A DNA stretch of 60,000 nucleotides from Symsagittifera roscoffensis (lineage: Eukaryota; Xenacoelomorpha; Acoela; Convolutidae): the NCBI RefSeq assembly GCF_963678635.1, contig NC_087063.1:15693006-15753005 (forward strand). The letters run 5' to 3'. Within the stretch, counting starts at the first letter, position 1; each line of letters opens with the position of its first letter. A program made the position numbers and the translations under genes. Positions 8,190-17,821 of the stretch are shown piece after piece. The notes under the pieces were generated by a model that was not told where the DNA came from, did no database searches, and saw only the letters and a list, made by a program, of their open reading frames with translations.

Positions 8190-10147
8190 GGTGATTTCGA
8201 GGGTTCTATCATGTCGTATTCAAGCAACATTTCTATTTCCGCTCGGCACGCTTCCGATTTATGTGGCGTCATTCGCCTTGCGCCTTCCCTATGGGGAACG
8301 GCGCCCTCTTCTAGTTCGATTTCGTGTTCGACGAAATTACAGCAACCGATGTCCGCCTTATGTTTTGAAAATACTTCGGCGTTCCGATCTAGGAGGTCCC
8401 GCAATTTTTCAAAATCTCCCTCACCTATTTTTCCTTTTAAATGTTCTATTTCTGGCAAAACCGGTTTGTCAGAATCTAGTTCATATGACGAGGGTCGTTC
8501 CGGAAAATTCGAGCAGCTTGATAAGCCGTCGTCCGTTTCGGATTTCATTGAAAACAATTTACGAATAGATTTTAATTCATTAATTCTCTTTAAGATTTTA
8601 TCTTTATTTGCATGATAAGGACAGTCTTTCACACTATATTTCTTCAAGTTTTGTGTCTCTTCATAGTCGGTCCTCATCGGCAATGCGTAACCAAGCTTCT
8701 TTCCACGCTGGATTGAAACCGTGGTGTCCAGTGTGTTCAACAACACACTGACACACAGTCCGTTTCGCGTTACCGAGAAGCTCCGGCCTAAAATCACCGA
8801 ACTCTGACTATTTGGATTCGGTACTAAGCAAACCTGTTTGCTATCACTTAACGAATTTAAATTTCTCATTCTAAAAATTGCTACTACAGCTTGTCCTGGT
8901 TGTAACTTTACTTTTCTATCCAAAAAAACTGGTACCTTATTTTCATCTGTTATTATCCTATTAATTGGTCTCTTAACATACTTTCGGTCCGGGTTTCTAA
9001 TCCGTATTAGACCGTTGTTCAAGTCAATCATCACGTCAAAGTTCCTGACAAAATCTCTGCCCAAGATGAATTGGTCGGCGTCGTCCAGATTCTCTACCAC
9101 CAAGAAGCTCATCCAAAGGTTCCGTCCTCCCATGTGAAGGACCGTCACCGGTGTTCTTCCGGCTACGTAGATAGCTCCTCGATTTGCAGCGGCTAGTCGG
9201 AGATTCGTAGGAATCAAGTCTTCCCGCGTGAAGCCCATTCTCTCCCAGGTTTTTATCGGCATCACACTCACCACCGCGCCTGTGTCCAGAAGCCCTGTGA
9301 CTCCGATTTTTGTTCCGTTGGTGTCAAGCAGGTGTGCTGTCACATCTGCTTCATATCCAATATGTACCGCGTCTTGTTCCATCATGGCGTCATGGCCTAT
9401 CCTGCGGACTTTGAGTTCCTCTTCACCCAAATAGATCTGCCCCATTTGGTCATCATCTGTTGTTATGTAAGTCCTGGTGTAGATGCTGATTCCATCCACG
9501 TTCAGCATTATTTGATACGGCCCATAGACCTCCAAGTAGCGTCCATGAAGTTTCTTCATGCGAGGGCCACCCGTCGTTAGTAGTGCTCGCACAGCTCTCG
9601 ACTCAGTGCGTGGCTCCACCTGCCTCAGATAATCTGCATATGTGTCCAAATGCATTAAAGTGAACTCTGATGGTTCACTCAAATTTCTTATTACCTGGTG
9701 TCCAGCCACTGAGATTATCGACTGTATCTTCTTTCCTTGCGGCGCCATGCCGAACCTCTTACCGGAGATCACTTTAAGTTTCATATCTAAACTGCTTGGT
9801 GTTTTCGTCTCCTCGAACTCCGTTGCCTCGAAGGTATTCAGTTGCTCCTGAAGCTTTTCATTTTCCAGTTCAAGTTTCACTTTTTGTTCGATCTCTTTCG
9901 TCACCAATTCCTGCTGTACTCTATTTAGAGCATCCTTTGCGGCTGCCTTATAATCGATCTTGAAGTCATCGGCCGCAGTTGCTGGTTCCGGTTCACGTGC
10001 TTCTTCTGTTACCGCTTGCATTTTCTTTGCCGCCAGCTCTTGAAGTTTGTCCTTCCTGCGTGCCTCTGCTTCGCTCAAGAGTCGAGCCTTGCTTGCTTTC
10101 ACTCCTGACAAAGCTTCTTCATGCCTTGGATGCTTGATGTCTGCCAC
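8117..10147 (-). CDS. pro: Unit A aspartic protease and RT N-terminus (676 codons, in frame with gag)
   Basis: Retroviral-type aspartic protease: GLLDTGAVVSV with the catalytic Asp at about residue 288, and the FILGRDF motif at about 360-366. Upstream is a charged helical stretch (residues 60-120, KIEQKV-like) linking to nucleocapsid. Downstream is a region of about 250 residues, then the RT N-terminus ending PSKSPWACGVVMAKKKGG, where a lost G in a G run shifts the frame. This frame is continuous with gag apart from one TGA at 10154-10156; C has TGG (Trp) there, so the stop is a point change and not an ancestral gene border. The GTG at 10147 is simply the first possible start after the stop; I do not think it is used. 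The protease would act on the polyproteins of the particle. Confidence 0.88.
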   Translation of the reverse strand: MADIKHPRHEEALSGVKASKARLLSEAEARRKDKLQELAAKKMQAVTEEAREPEPATAADDFKIDYKAAAKDALNRVQQELVTKEIEQKVKLELENEKLQEQLNTFEATEFEETKTPSSLDMKLKVISGKRFGMAPQGKKIQSIISVAGHQVIRNLSEPSEFTLMHLDTYADYLRQVEPRTESRAVRALLTTGGPRMKKLHGRYLEVYGPYQIMLNVDGISIYTRTYITTDDDQMGQIYLGEEELKVRRIGHDAMMEQDAVHIGYEADVTAHLLDTNGTKIGVTGLLDTGAVVSVMPIKTWERMGFTREDLIPTNLRLAAANRGAIYVAGRTPVTVLHMGGRNLWMSFLVVENLDDADQFILGRDFVRNFDVMIDLNNGLIRIRNPDRKYVKRPINRIITDENKVPVFLDRKVKLQPGQAVVAIFRMRNLNSLSDSKQVCLVPNPNSQSSVILGRSFSVTRNGLCVSVLLNTLDTTVSIQRGKKLGYALPMRTDYEETQNLKKYSVKDCPYHANKDKILKRINELKSIRKLFSMKSETDDGLSSCSNFPERPSSYELDSDKPVLPEIEHLKGKIGEGDFEKLRDLLDRNAEVFSKHKADIGCCNFVEHEIELEEGAVPHREGARRMTPHKSEACRAEIEMLLEYDMIEPSKSPWACGVVMAKKKGGSLDFVVTFVT

Positions 10148-10153
10148 TGCATC

Positions 10154-12763
10154 TCAGAATTGCGGGCAATCTGATTTAAAATGACCTTCCAAGTTGCAAA
10201 AGAAACACCTCGGGCCGAATTTCGCAATTACTCCTCTCATGAAATCCTCATGGTCCAACTCTGACGCATCTTCGTCCTCGAGGCTAAAGCCTATTGCTTT
10301 CATGCCTTGTTTGTAAGCTGGGCATGCTGACACATGATGGTCTGTTGAACTGCAATTAGCACAAGAACGTCTCTTGTCCATATCATCCCTCGGTTTGTAC
10401 CAATTGTTCCCTTGGTTAGCTGGTCCGTTGTTAAAATTGCCATAATTGTTCTTGTAATATCCAGATCTCGAAGGAGGTTTCAACAAAAGATACTCTTTTG
10501 ATTTGAGCCTCAACTCCTCCGGTGTTGGCGCATTAGTTGATAGTGGTGTGTAATGCGTTGCTAGCATCGTACGAAGTTCATCATTTTTCACACCATCGAT
10601 GAATTTTGAGGCTACGGCCAGGTTCATCCTTCGGTTTGACTCATCCGGTTGGCTGCGTCTTCTCAGCATTTCCAAATCATCGAGAAACTTGTCTATTGTT
10701 TCATCTTCTCGTTGCCTCCGTTTCTCGAAGCGCATCATCGCCTGGTGCCCCTGCACCCCTGATCCGAAACGGTTTAATAAGATTTCGAAGATTTTCTCAG
10801 CAGTGTCACGTTGATACTGTTTCTTGGCCATGACACAGTTCAGGGCTGTCCCTTCTAAGTTGCTGGTGAGCGCGCTGCATTCCTGTCTCTCAGACAAGTC
10901 TTCTTCCTCGAAATGCAGCTTCATTACCTCTATCCAGGTATCAATACAGCCATCAGATTCGTCTTTGTAGCATCTTGGTTTCTTAAAGACTCTTCTGGAC
11001 TTTTCACTGCGTTCATTGGTTCTAGATAACCGCGTCAGGAATGTCTCCAAAGACCTGTTCAGGGGTTCAAATGCTGTGGCCACTGCCGTAGCATCCCTTG
11101 AGTGTCCCGCCTGAGTGTCCTCACACCTTGTCGAAGGCTCTGTGTGCGGTGCATCCCTGCAATCCGAATCACCTTGAGCGTTTCCCGCTTGGCCCATGTG
11201 ACTCCTCCTCGGGCTTGTATGCCCCATGTTGCCAGAATCGCTTCTCCCAGTCGCATGTGTGCTTTGCGTTGGTCGTTCGTTCGAGGTTTGTCTGTTTCCC
11301 GTTGAACTCGCTCTACTGTTCGGGCCCCATGCTGTATTACCCCTTGTGGCATAGCCTGATGAACTGCCCCTGCCTCTAGTGGATCCATACGTCTTCCTCC
11401 TTTGATGTTCATTGAAGTTCACCCTCGGGTCCCTGCTGGGACCTCCCGAGTTCGGCTCTCCTTCTTTTGGTCCACTCTTGCTGCTTAGTAGCCCGTCCAA
11501 CCTATCCATGATAGCCTGAGTTCGCCTCTCCATCATCGCATCTATCTTTGTGTCAAGAGACCCAAGAGACTGCTCTTGCTGAATTCTTAACTTCTCCATG
11601 TCGGCTCTTAAGCGTAACTCCCTCTGTTCCGCCTCTCTTGTCATTCGCGACAAGTTCCTCGTCATATGTTCGTCCGTTCTTTCTTTCAAGCGTTTTTCGC
11701 TTCTGCCAACTTCTTGTCTGTTGCGGTTTATTTCTTCCCGCAGACTTTCTCTTTCAATGTGAACTGCTCTTTCCAGTTCACTCATCCTTATCGACATCTG
11801 TTCATTTTGTTCTCCTAAACTGCCCACTATGTTGTTTAAGGCTTCCTCTAGTGCTGCCCCGTTATCCATGAGTGGCGTCACTAGTGGTGGTGTAACTCTG
11901 TCGGTCCCAGGTAGCTTCGTGCTGGTAGAGATCCGGGCCTTGACTCTCTGTCTTGACGTTTTATCATTATTTATTTCAGGATCCGCTAACGCGTTGCCAA
12001 GCCCTCTGGTTCTACTCTCTTCAGGTTGTGGCTCCGAACTTGTCCTAATCGTGAAGTCCTTCGACTGGCCCGGCGTGTTTGCCTCTTTGCTTATCGTTGT
12101 CACTACACCAAATTTATCCATGGTTCCAGTCTCTCTTCCGACGTGTGCCTCACTCTCCTGGATCGAACTATTGAGACTGACTTGAGATCCAAAGTCCCCT
12201 TGCTCCTCTTCATCCTCTTCCTCCTGGGACTCCCCATCGTTTCCTGCTCCTCCTCCCATGCTGAATGGAAAGATGTTTCCGAAGGTGTTCTTCATTCTTT
12301 CTGAGAACGATGATGAGGTTGTTTGTTTTCCAGTTCCGCTTGCCATCATAGTGTTGTCTGTCGGAGATCTTCTAGTTGCCGTCACTTCAGTTGAGATGTC
12401 GGACAGTTCCGACATCTCCTCTCGATCCAACGTCCCGGTGGAAGTGGCAAAATCATGGCCTTGTTCTACCGGAGTAGATTCACTCGCCAGCCTTCTGCCT
12501 CTCCCTTCCAGTCCATTTACTCCCTGGTTGTCGTTCATGGTATGGTCCGTATTGACCTCCACTTCTAACAGTTCTCTTCGCTCTTCTGAGGTCTTTTGAC
12601 TTCTCGTTTCAACCATTCTGCCTGAAACCGTCCCCTCTTTATCGGACCGGGTTCGCTTGATCCAATCCACAAAAGGATCGGTCATCGTTTTTCTTTGCTT
12701 TTCAGGTATGAATTTCCTAGAGCTATTACCTCGTTTTGGTATCCTTGACTTGTCTAAACTCAT
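10154..12763 (-). CDS. gag: Unit A Gag: coiled coil, capsid domain, two CCHC zinc knuckles (869 codons)
   Basis: Residues 1-300 are Ser/Thr/Glu-rich and low in complexity. Residues about 310-430 are a long charged coiled coil (ELERAVHIERESLREE). About 430-560 is Gly/Ser/Arg/Thr-rich. About 595-740 match the Ty3/gypsy capsid (retrotransposon gag) domain, with YKDESDGCIDTWIEVMKLHF and FEKRRQREDETIDKFLDDLE. Two knuckles follow: CANCSSTDHHVSAC near 800 (CX2CX4HX4C) and CFFCNLEGHFKSDC near 853. Gag builds the particle and binds the RNA. The stop is a TGA that replaces a Trp codon of C. The first ATG (12763) is used here; MVETRSQ at 12616 is a second possible start, and B has a matching MVNTRS. Seen domains are firm; the start is less so. 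Confidence 0.92.
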   Translation of the reverse strand: MSLDKSRIPKRGNSSRKFIPEKQRKTMTDPFVDWIKRTRSDKEGTVSGRMVETRSQKTSEERRELLEVEVNTDHTMNDNQGVNGLEGRGRRLASESTPVEQGHDFATSTGTLDREEMSELSDISTEVTATRRSPTDNTMMASGTGKQTTSSSFSERMKNTFGNIFPFSMGGGAGNDGESQEEEDEEEQGDFGSQVSLNSSIQESEAHVGRETGTMDKFGVVTTISKEANTPGQSKDFTIRTSSEPQPEESRTRGLGNALADPEINNDKTSRQRVKARISTSTKLPGTDRVTPPLVTPLMDNGAALEEALNNIVGSLGEQNEQMSIRMSELERAVHIERESLREEINRNRQEVGRSEKRLKERTDEHMTRNLSRMTREAEQRELRLRADMEKLRIQQEQSLGSLDTKIDAMMERRTQAIMDRLDGLLSSKSGPKEGEPNSGGPSRDPRVNFNEHQRRKTYGSTRGRGSSSGYATRGNTAWGPNSRASSTGNRQTSNERPTQSTHATGRSDSGNMGHTSPRRSHMGQAGNAQGDSDCRDAPHTEPSTRCEDTQAGHSRDATAVATAFEPLNRSLETFLTRLSRTNERSEKSRRVFKKPRCYKDESDGCIDTWIEVMKLHFEEEDLSERQECSALTSNLEGTALNCVMAKKQYQRDTAEKIFEILLNRFGSGVQGHQAMMRFEKRRQREDETIDKFLDDLEMLRRRSQPDESNRRMNLAVASKFIDGVKNDELRTMLATHYTPLSTNAPTPEELRLKSKEYLLLKPPSRSGYYKNNYGNFNNGPANQGNNWYKPRDDMDKRRSCANCSSTDHHVSACPAYKQGMKAIGFSLEDEDASELDHEDFMRGVIAKFGPRCFFCNLEGHFKSDCPQF

Positions 12764-13542
12764 TCTTTATTTGTCACTTTCCTATGCCTACTCTTGACTC
12801 AATTGCTAGAGACCTTATAGTTTTATTAACAATAATAATGACACAACACAATAAATTTCACCAGATTCTATTAAATAGTGACCACGAATCCCTGTATGTT
12901 GTCAGAGTACAGTTTGTATAAAATTTTATTCACACTAGCCGATTATCAGTCCAAAGCTCTGGAAACTAGCACAATATGATGTTATCAGTCAATTTAAAAG
13001 ATTGTGTAGTCACTACCCAATCAAGCACAGTTTAGGTTGATTTAAAATCAAAAACAAAAAAATATATATATTGACACAATATGAATGTATATATAAAAAA
13101 ACGTATGTGTCTTGTACTCTTAGTCGGTCGCAGTACAATAGTCGAACCTGTCTTTTAAAGAAAAAGCTTTCCCTGCTTGGTGCTGCACCAAACAGACAAA
13201 ACTTTGAAGGCAGTAATTTTCTCAAGTGGGCGTCTATTGCACCCACCGAGTACTGTGTTACCTATCTGCCTTCGGACTGCCCGAGCTAGACCTACTAAAA
13301 TCCTCAGGGCAGTCACTTTCCCCAAAAACGTATTATGTTTCAATCCACACCAATGAGTCACGCTCTTTTTAATTTAGACTTAGTGTCGCGAATATCCGAG
13401 TTCGGACCTGTTTTGTATTAGTCTGGTTCTTTTTGAGAGGCAAGTTACCAGTGCAGTCACTGATACCTAGCCTGTGTATTAATAACCTAATACCTCTCGC
13501 TTTTTAGTCTTTCTTTCGTTTACCTAAGTCCTTAATAAAATA
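12764..13542 (-). other. Unit A leader between LTR repeats and gag
   Basis: Non-coding DNA. A TATA-like AT stretch lies at about 13060-13110, and a perfect 15-nt palindrome at 13177-13191. From 13210 upward the sequence matches C from 59021 upward; 12376-13209 is absent from C, where the deletion removes the gag start. The primer binding site should lie in this region, but several TGG-starting stretches on the sense strand fit equally poorly, so I do not assign one. Confidence 0.5.
13177..13191. other. Perfect palindrome TTGGTGC-T-GCACCAA in the unit A leader
   Basis: Two 7-nt arms around one base, about 410 bp upstream of the gag ATG. On the sense strand it begins TTGGTGCAGC, so it also contains a TGG such as a tRNA-primer site would start with. 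It lies inside the segment deleted from C, so conservation cannot be tested here. Dimer-initiation hairpin, primer site and chance are all possible. Confidence 0.4.
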
Positions 13543-13741
13543 ATACCCCTCCGGATTGGCACAAATAGGACCCTTCCGGACTGTCAGAATGTAGACCCCT
13601 CCGGATTGGGACCCCTCCGAATTAGCAACTATAAGACCCTTCCGGATTCGGACCCCTCCGGTTTTGTGGAAAGTAGACCCCTCCGGATTCGGACCCCTCT
13701 GACTTTGAAAAATTTCGACCCCTCCGGATTGGGAGCCCTTA
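13543..13741 (-). repeat. Short tandem-like repeats of ACCCCTCCGGATT in the unit A LTR/leader
   Basis: About ten copies of a motif close to GACCCCTCCGGATTNGG lie within 200 bp, with further single copies at about 13795, 13860, 14075, 14427, 14905, 15135, 15165 and 16205. C has the same array at 59354-59605, longer by a duplicated block of about 42 bp. On the sense strand the motif is AATCCGGAGGGGT. The regular spacing and position upstream of gag fit LTR promoter or enhancer repeats, but function is inferred. Confidence 0.75.
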
Positions 13742-16288
13742 GCTCTGTCAAAGTAGCTTTCCGTAGTTTTCTTAATTTCAGCTTATACCCCTCCGGATAC
13801 GTTCTGCGTTGCTTTTATGCTGTTTGAATTAACTGGGAAGGGTATAGGTTCCTTTCCTAGACCCCTCCGGGTTGAAGTTAAGGCACTTATTTGACAATTC
13901 ACACTAACGGTGAAGGGTCTTATCACTTGCCTAATTTCGACTCTATTATGGTTGTCTTGTGTCTTCAGCCCTCCCTTTTTGTCTAGAACTGTCCTAAGTT
14001 ACTTAGTTCAATCGCTATCAATTTTTGGTAGGGGTATAAGGGTTTTTTAGAAAAATTTATAAAACGTGAAGGGTGTACCCCTCCGGATTTGTGTAATTTG
14101 CTAAAAACAATCTCAAAAAATTTTCTCGCTCGCTTTTCCGAAAAATTTCTGATCCTATTAGTAAGCTCAGCTAAAGTCTGATCTATTGGTACCAAGATCA
14201 ACTCGATATGATCAGTAGTTCCAAAGTTATTAACCAAAACGTCTTTTTTCCGAACTCAAAAAATTTTCTCTCTTATAGGTTCCGCCTAACTTTTTCCGCA
14301 AATCTGGTCCTTTCGACCTAAAAATTATTGATCCGAGCTCACAAGGCCTATACTCTTCTAGTTCAATGCAAAAGACCCGATCTAAAACGCTATTGTAGAA
14401 AAATTTTGCGAAAAACTATGCTACCTGGACCCCTCCGGATTGATGAATCCACCAAATCAAACACGTTATGTTCGATTTCTCTGCAGCCCGGAAGGCTTTC
14501 GGGTAGCGGATTTTAAGACTTGTAGATTCACTAGTGGACGTTGTCCGAACAACTATTTTTACTGTCCTACCTCAAAAATTTCAAAAAATTTTCTAAATTT
14601 TTAGTGTTTCTTACTATCAAAAATTGGGAAAATTTGGTTTTTGGTACCAAACTAGTTCCAACCACTTCCGAACTAAAGTTAACCGGTTCTACTTATTACA
14701 GTAGTGCAGTTACGATGTAACACACTAACTTAGCGCTTTTTTCCGTTTCAAAAAATATCGATATCTCAAAAATCGCGACTTGTGGGGGGATCAAAATATC
14801 GCTATTTTGACCCTAAAAACCGGTCTGTTTTCGTTGTTTTTCACTGAAAAACGATATGTGACTATTAATATAGGCTATATGAATAATAATATTAGCAATA
14901 CTATACCCCTCCGGGTTTGTTTATTATCCGAATTAAGGTGCTTAACTCGGATATTCGCAGTTCGGTGAAGGGTCACTACAGTGCAGCACTGTCGAGCCCC
15001 CCACAGATTACTATCTTACTTTTTGTACCAAAAGGGATACAAAACTTGTTAACGATACCCAACAGTCGATTGTTGTTGTCGTTGAGCCCCTTCTTGTTGC
15101 TCCTTGAACTGCTTGCCGGATCGGTCTTCACCCAAGACCCTTCCGAATTGAGCGCAAATCAGCTGACCCTTCCGGATTGAGCGCAATTTATCATTAACGT
15201 GCTTAAATGCTCAAATAACCCTACAGTACAAGCCTCACAAACGGGCTACAAAATTGATCGTAACGATCCTGACTGATATAAATGCCTGTAACAACAATAT
15301 ATCTATCAACAACAAACGGGGGGGTTGAATCACATCTTGTCTGGGGGGATGATTTCTACTGATTTTTTACTTTTTTACTGTTTTTGGTTTTTTCGGTTAT
15401 TTTTTATGTTTTTTGTTTTTCTTGGGTACTATACTACTTTTTGTTTGGTTTTGCTGATATCTTTAAGTGTTTTTGGTCACAAACCACTCAGGGGATGAGG
15501 GGTTCATGATTCCCCCCACCCTTCCTGGTTCGTGAATTTTCGGTCTTAACTAGGTTAAAAAACTATTCACGGTAATCCGGAAGGCTTCCGCGTTCCGAAC
15601 TACCCTTCCGCCCCGGCAGTTTAGGCCTATTAAGGGCGTTAATGTGAGCATCCGCTCGGCGCGGAGTGCTCGTTAACGGTTCCGCCGGTCATGATGTTAT
15701 GAAAGAATAACACCCAGGAGCGCCATAAAAACATACATGTAACATTCGCCCGGAAGATACATATCGACGGATAACAAAACTAAGTCTTAAGACGACTGGC
15801 TAGCGTCTAAACAGAGCTTTGCATGTTTTTCACCGTCTCTACCAAGCCAGTACTTTTCGGTGGTCTTTCTTACATCAGGCTGACAAAAACGTTACTGTTC
15901 TCCGGCTTCGACCAGAACGCTCAAATTAACTGAATTACATGCAAAATTAGTGAGCTCATGGCTGGGTCTTAGTATCCCCAGACCACGAGGTCACTCCTAA
16001 AAACAGGGCTACTATTTATCATATTACTATTGTTTTTGTTCAGTAGATAAAAATCATCATCTCCATCGAAGATGGATCAACCCTTTCCCCCCAACTCCTA
16101 GCACCTCATCCTTGTCAAAACTAATCAAAATATCAGTTAAATTCAAGTCAGGACATGACAGGATGCTAAAATTCAATACAAGTTCATAAAAGTTCCCGTC
16201 CCGAGACCCTTCCGGATTCTTGAATCCGGCGAATCAAGCTCCTTAACCTCAGGTTCACGCTAACTCGGAGGGCTGGTTTTTACCCTTC

Positions 16289-16339
16289 ACCGTTGTTCGC
16301 AACGGCCTTGCAACTATTGTAACAGCACAATAGTTGCAA
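16289..16339. other. Two adjacent conserved hairpins in the LTR of the B/A junction
   Basis: CCGTTG-TTCG-CAACGG at 16290-16305 is followed at once by TTGCAACTATTGT (16308-16320), a 6-nt loop, and its exact complement at 16327-16339. The other junction has the same pair at 39268-39283 and 39286-39317; the long stem is identical while its loop differs (AACAGC against AGCGAC). Conserved stem with free loop suggests a structured RNA or protein-binding site in U3 or R. Confidence 0.6.
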
Positions 16340-16676
16340 CTCGGAACGTCCTCTGCTGTTCGGTAGTTCGTTGTTGTTTTTTAGTCTCGATTTTCGTACT
16401 GTTCGTAATCGCAGATAAAGTTGTTCTGTTTCTTTCTGCTATTTTAGCCAAAATGGCCGTTTTAACATTTCTCAGAAATGTTACGTCATCACTTCGAAAA
16501 TTTAAAATTTAGAATTCCAGAATCTTCTAGCCTTCACCGTTTGGCCAATCATTCAAATAACGTCCTTATCCGTTCTAAATCGCCAATCCGGAAGGTTCAC
16601 TGCTAAAATCCTGAATTCTGCAGAGACTGCATTTTGGCCATTCTGGTCGAATGTCACAATATTACCGACGGGCACA

Positions 16677-16687
16677 TACTCCCCGGA
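16677..16687 (-). promoter_or_regulatory. Candidate 3' polypurine tract of unit B
   Basis: Sense strand TCCGGGGAGTA directly before TGTGCCCGTCGG. C has the same tract before TGTGACATTCGACC. A purine-rich tract just upstream of a TG is the normal layout at a 3' LTR start, where it primes plus-strand synthesis. The same core recurs in pol. Confidence 0.5.
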
Positions 16688-17113
16688 CTCAAGATCGATG
16701 TCCTCATCGCGTGCTGCCGTCTGTCAGTGAATCCCCAGAAACTCGAGTGTTACTCAAGATACAGTGCCAGTGGTCATTTACAGAAGTTTGCAGCAGACTT
16801 AAGTTTACCTACACCCCAAAATTCACAACCATGTAAAATTTTCACACTATCGCTAAACAGCAATCAAAATCCGCACACACCTGCACCTGTGAATTTTCGC
16901 TTTTTAAGCTAGTAATTTAAAATTTCTTTAGTCCTATTCAATCAGAAAATTGTCATGCAGCATTTTGCTTTATATAATAGATATAACATATTGATAACAA
17001 TATCTCATTTGTTAAAATTTCTATTGTTGAACCCAGATTTCATCCGAGTTCACCCTCGTGCCCCCTTCCCTCTCAAGACTCAAGACTCTAGAATTTCCTT
17101 TTGAGCCACCGGC
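16677..17113 (-). other. Unit B 3' UTR
   Basis: About 430 bp of AT-rich DNA between the last ORF3 codon and the inferred LTR start. No conserved frame. The part nearest the LTR resembles C 39640-39690, then the two diverge. I see no clear feature other than the purine-rich tract at its left end. Confidence 0.5.
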
Positions 17114-17812
17114 TCACCTCGCGTTCTTCGCCTTTGAGGTACCAGACCCAGATGTATTTGACACCGTGATCTGTTTCAACAGTGCCTCTTCATCATCGGA
17201 GGTGATCATGATCTCCTCCCAAGCCTTCAGCTGTTCATAGGATCGCATCCACTCCCTTTGCTCCTGCAATCTCTTCGCTTGATTGGGTAAACTCTTCACC
17301 CTCGACTCTCGGTTCAAACAGAAGGAATTGTGAAGACTCAGGCTCACGTTCTTCGCCAGGTCTTCCTCTAGTATCGACTCCCTCGCCTTGGTGTTGTTTC
17401 TGGATACTGTACCAACTCTTTTCAACCCCGTCGTGATCGCATTTCGATGAGTCAGCAGAGGTCTCTTGAAGGCCTCCGGTCCTATCTCGGCCTGGAACTG
17501 TCGATATTCCTTTCGATATTTCCTCATATGATCCTTCGTTACCATGTATAACCAGGACGTTAACGTCGCTCGAAACCAAGGAAAGAACCTTAAGCGGCTC
17601 CATACGTGTCTGACTTCCATTGGTATGGCAAATACTTTGTATGCAGTCTCAAACAACTCAAGTCTCCTGCTGTAATCTATCGCGTAAATCGACTCTGCCG
17701 TTGGCGTCTTCGATTCCCGATACTTTGCTACATTTTCTTCAATCCATCGAAGGGCCAGCATCGTGCTCACCACCAAGATGGTCACCTTCTGCTGATGATC
17801 GGGCAGTCCCAA
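17114..17812 (-). pseudogene. Unit B ORF3, C-terminal part (232 codons)
   Basis: In frame with the segment upstream (19015-17822) and cut from it only by one TAA at about 17822, so this is the end of one polyprotein. It aligns with C 41110-40399. Conserved stretches are the hydrophobic VTILVVSTMLALRWIEE, PMEVRHVWSR, PWFRATLTSWLY, FKRPLLTHRNAITTGLKR and LHNSFCLNRES. The tail is charged and ends GTSKAKNAR. Rich in Arg and Lys, mostly helical in look. I do not recognise the family, so no function is given. Confidence 0.7.
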
Positions 17813-17821
17813 CGACCTGAT

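Larger units (their letters stand above)
1..16676 (-). mobile_element. Unit A: giant Ty3/gypsy-type LTR element, 3' end outside the window
   Basis: Read on the minus strand, this unit has a long LTR/leader (16676 down to about 12764), gag (12763-10154), protease and RT start (10147-8117), RT to macro domain (8189-3363), a spacer, and the first 988 codons of ORF3 (2966 to the window edge). The order gag-PR-RT-RH-IN is that of Ty3/gypsy elements. The right border is set at TGTG directly after a purine-rich tract. It is close to unit C throughout (most coding stretches differ by only a few percent by eye) and is the best preserved copy. Gag-pol carries one nonsense codon, one frameshift and one 201-bp deletion. 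The LTR border is inferred; the element identity is not in doubt. Confidence 0.9.
13210..16676 (-). repeat. Candidate long terminal repeat shared by unit B (3') and unit A (5')
   Basis: Only one LTR-like segment lies between the end of B ORF3 and A gag. Its right border is TGTG directly after TCCGGGGAGTA at 16677. The part 15741-16658 aligns closely with 38708-39639 in the next junction. The part 13210-14110 aligns closely with 59021-59990 upstream of C gag. The middle (14110-15740) is AT-rich with T runs and scattered CCTCCGG motifs and no gene. The left border is not resolved: I could not find a clear CA end with an adjacent primer site. Length, if right, is about 3.4 kb. Confidence 0.55.
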
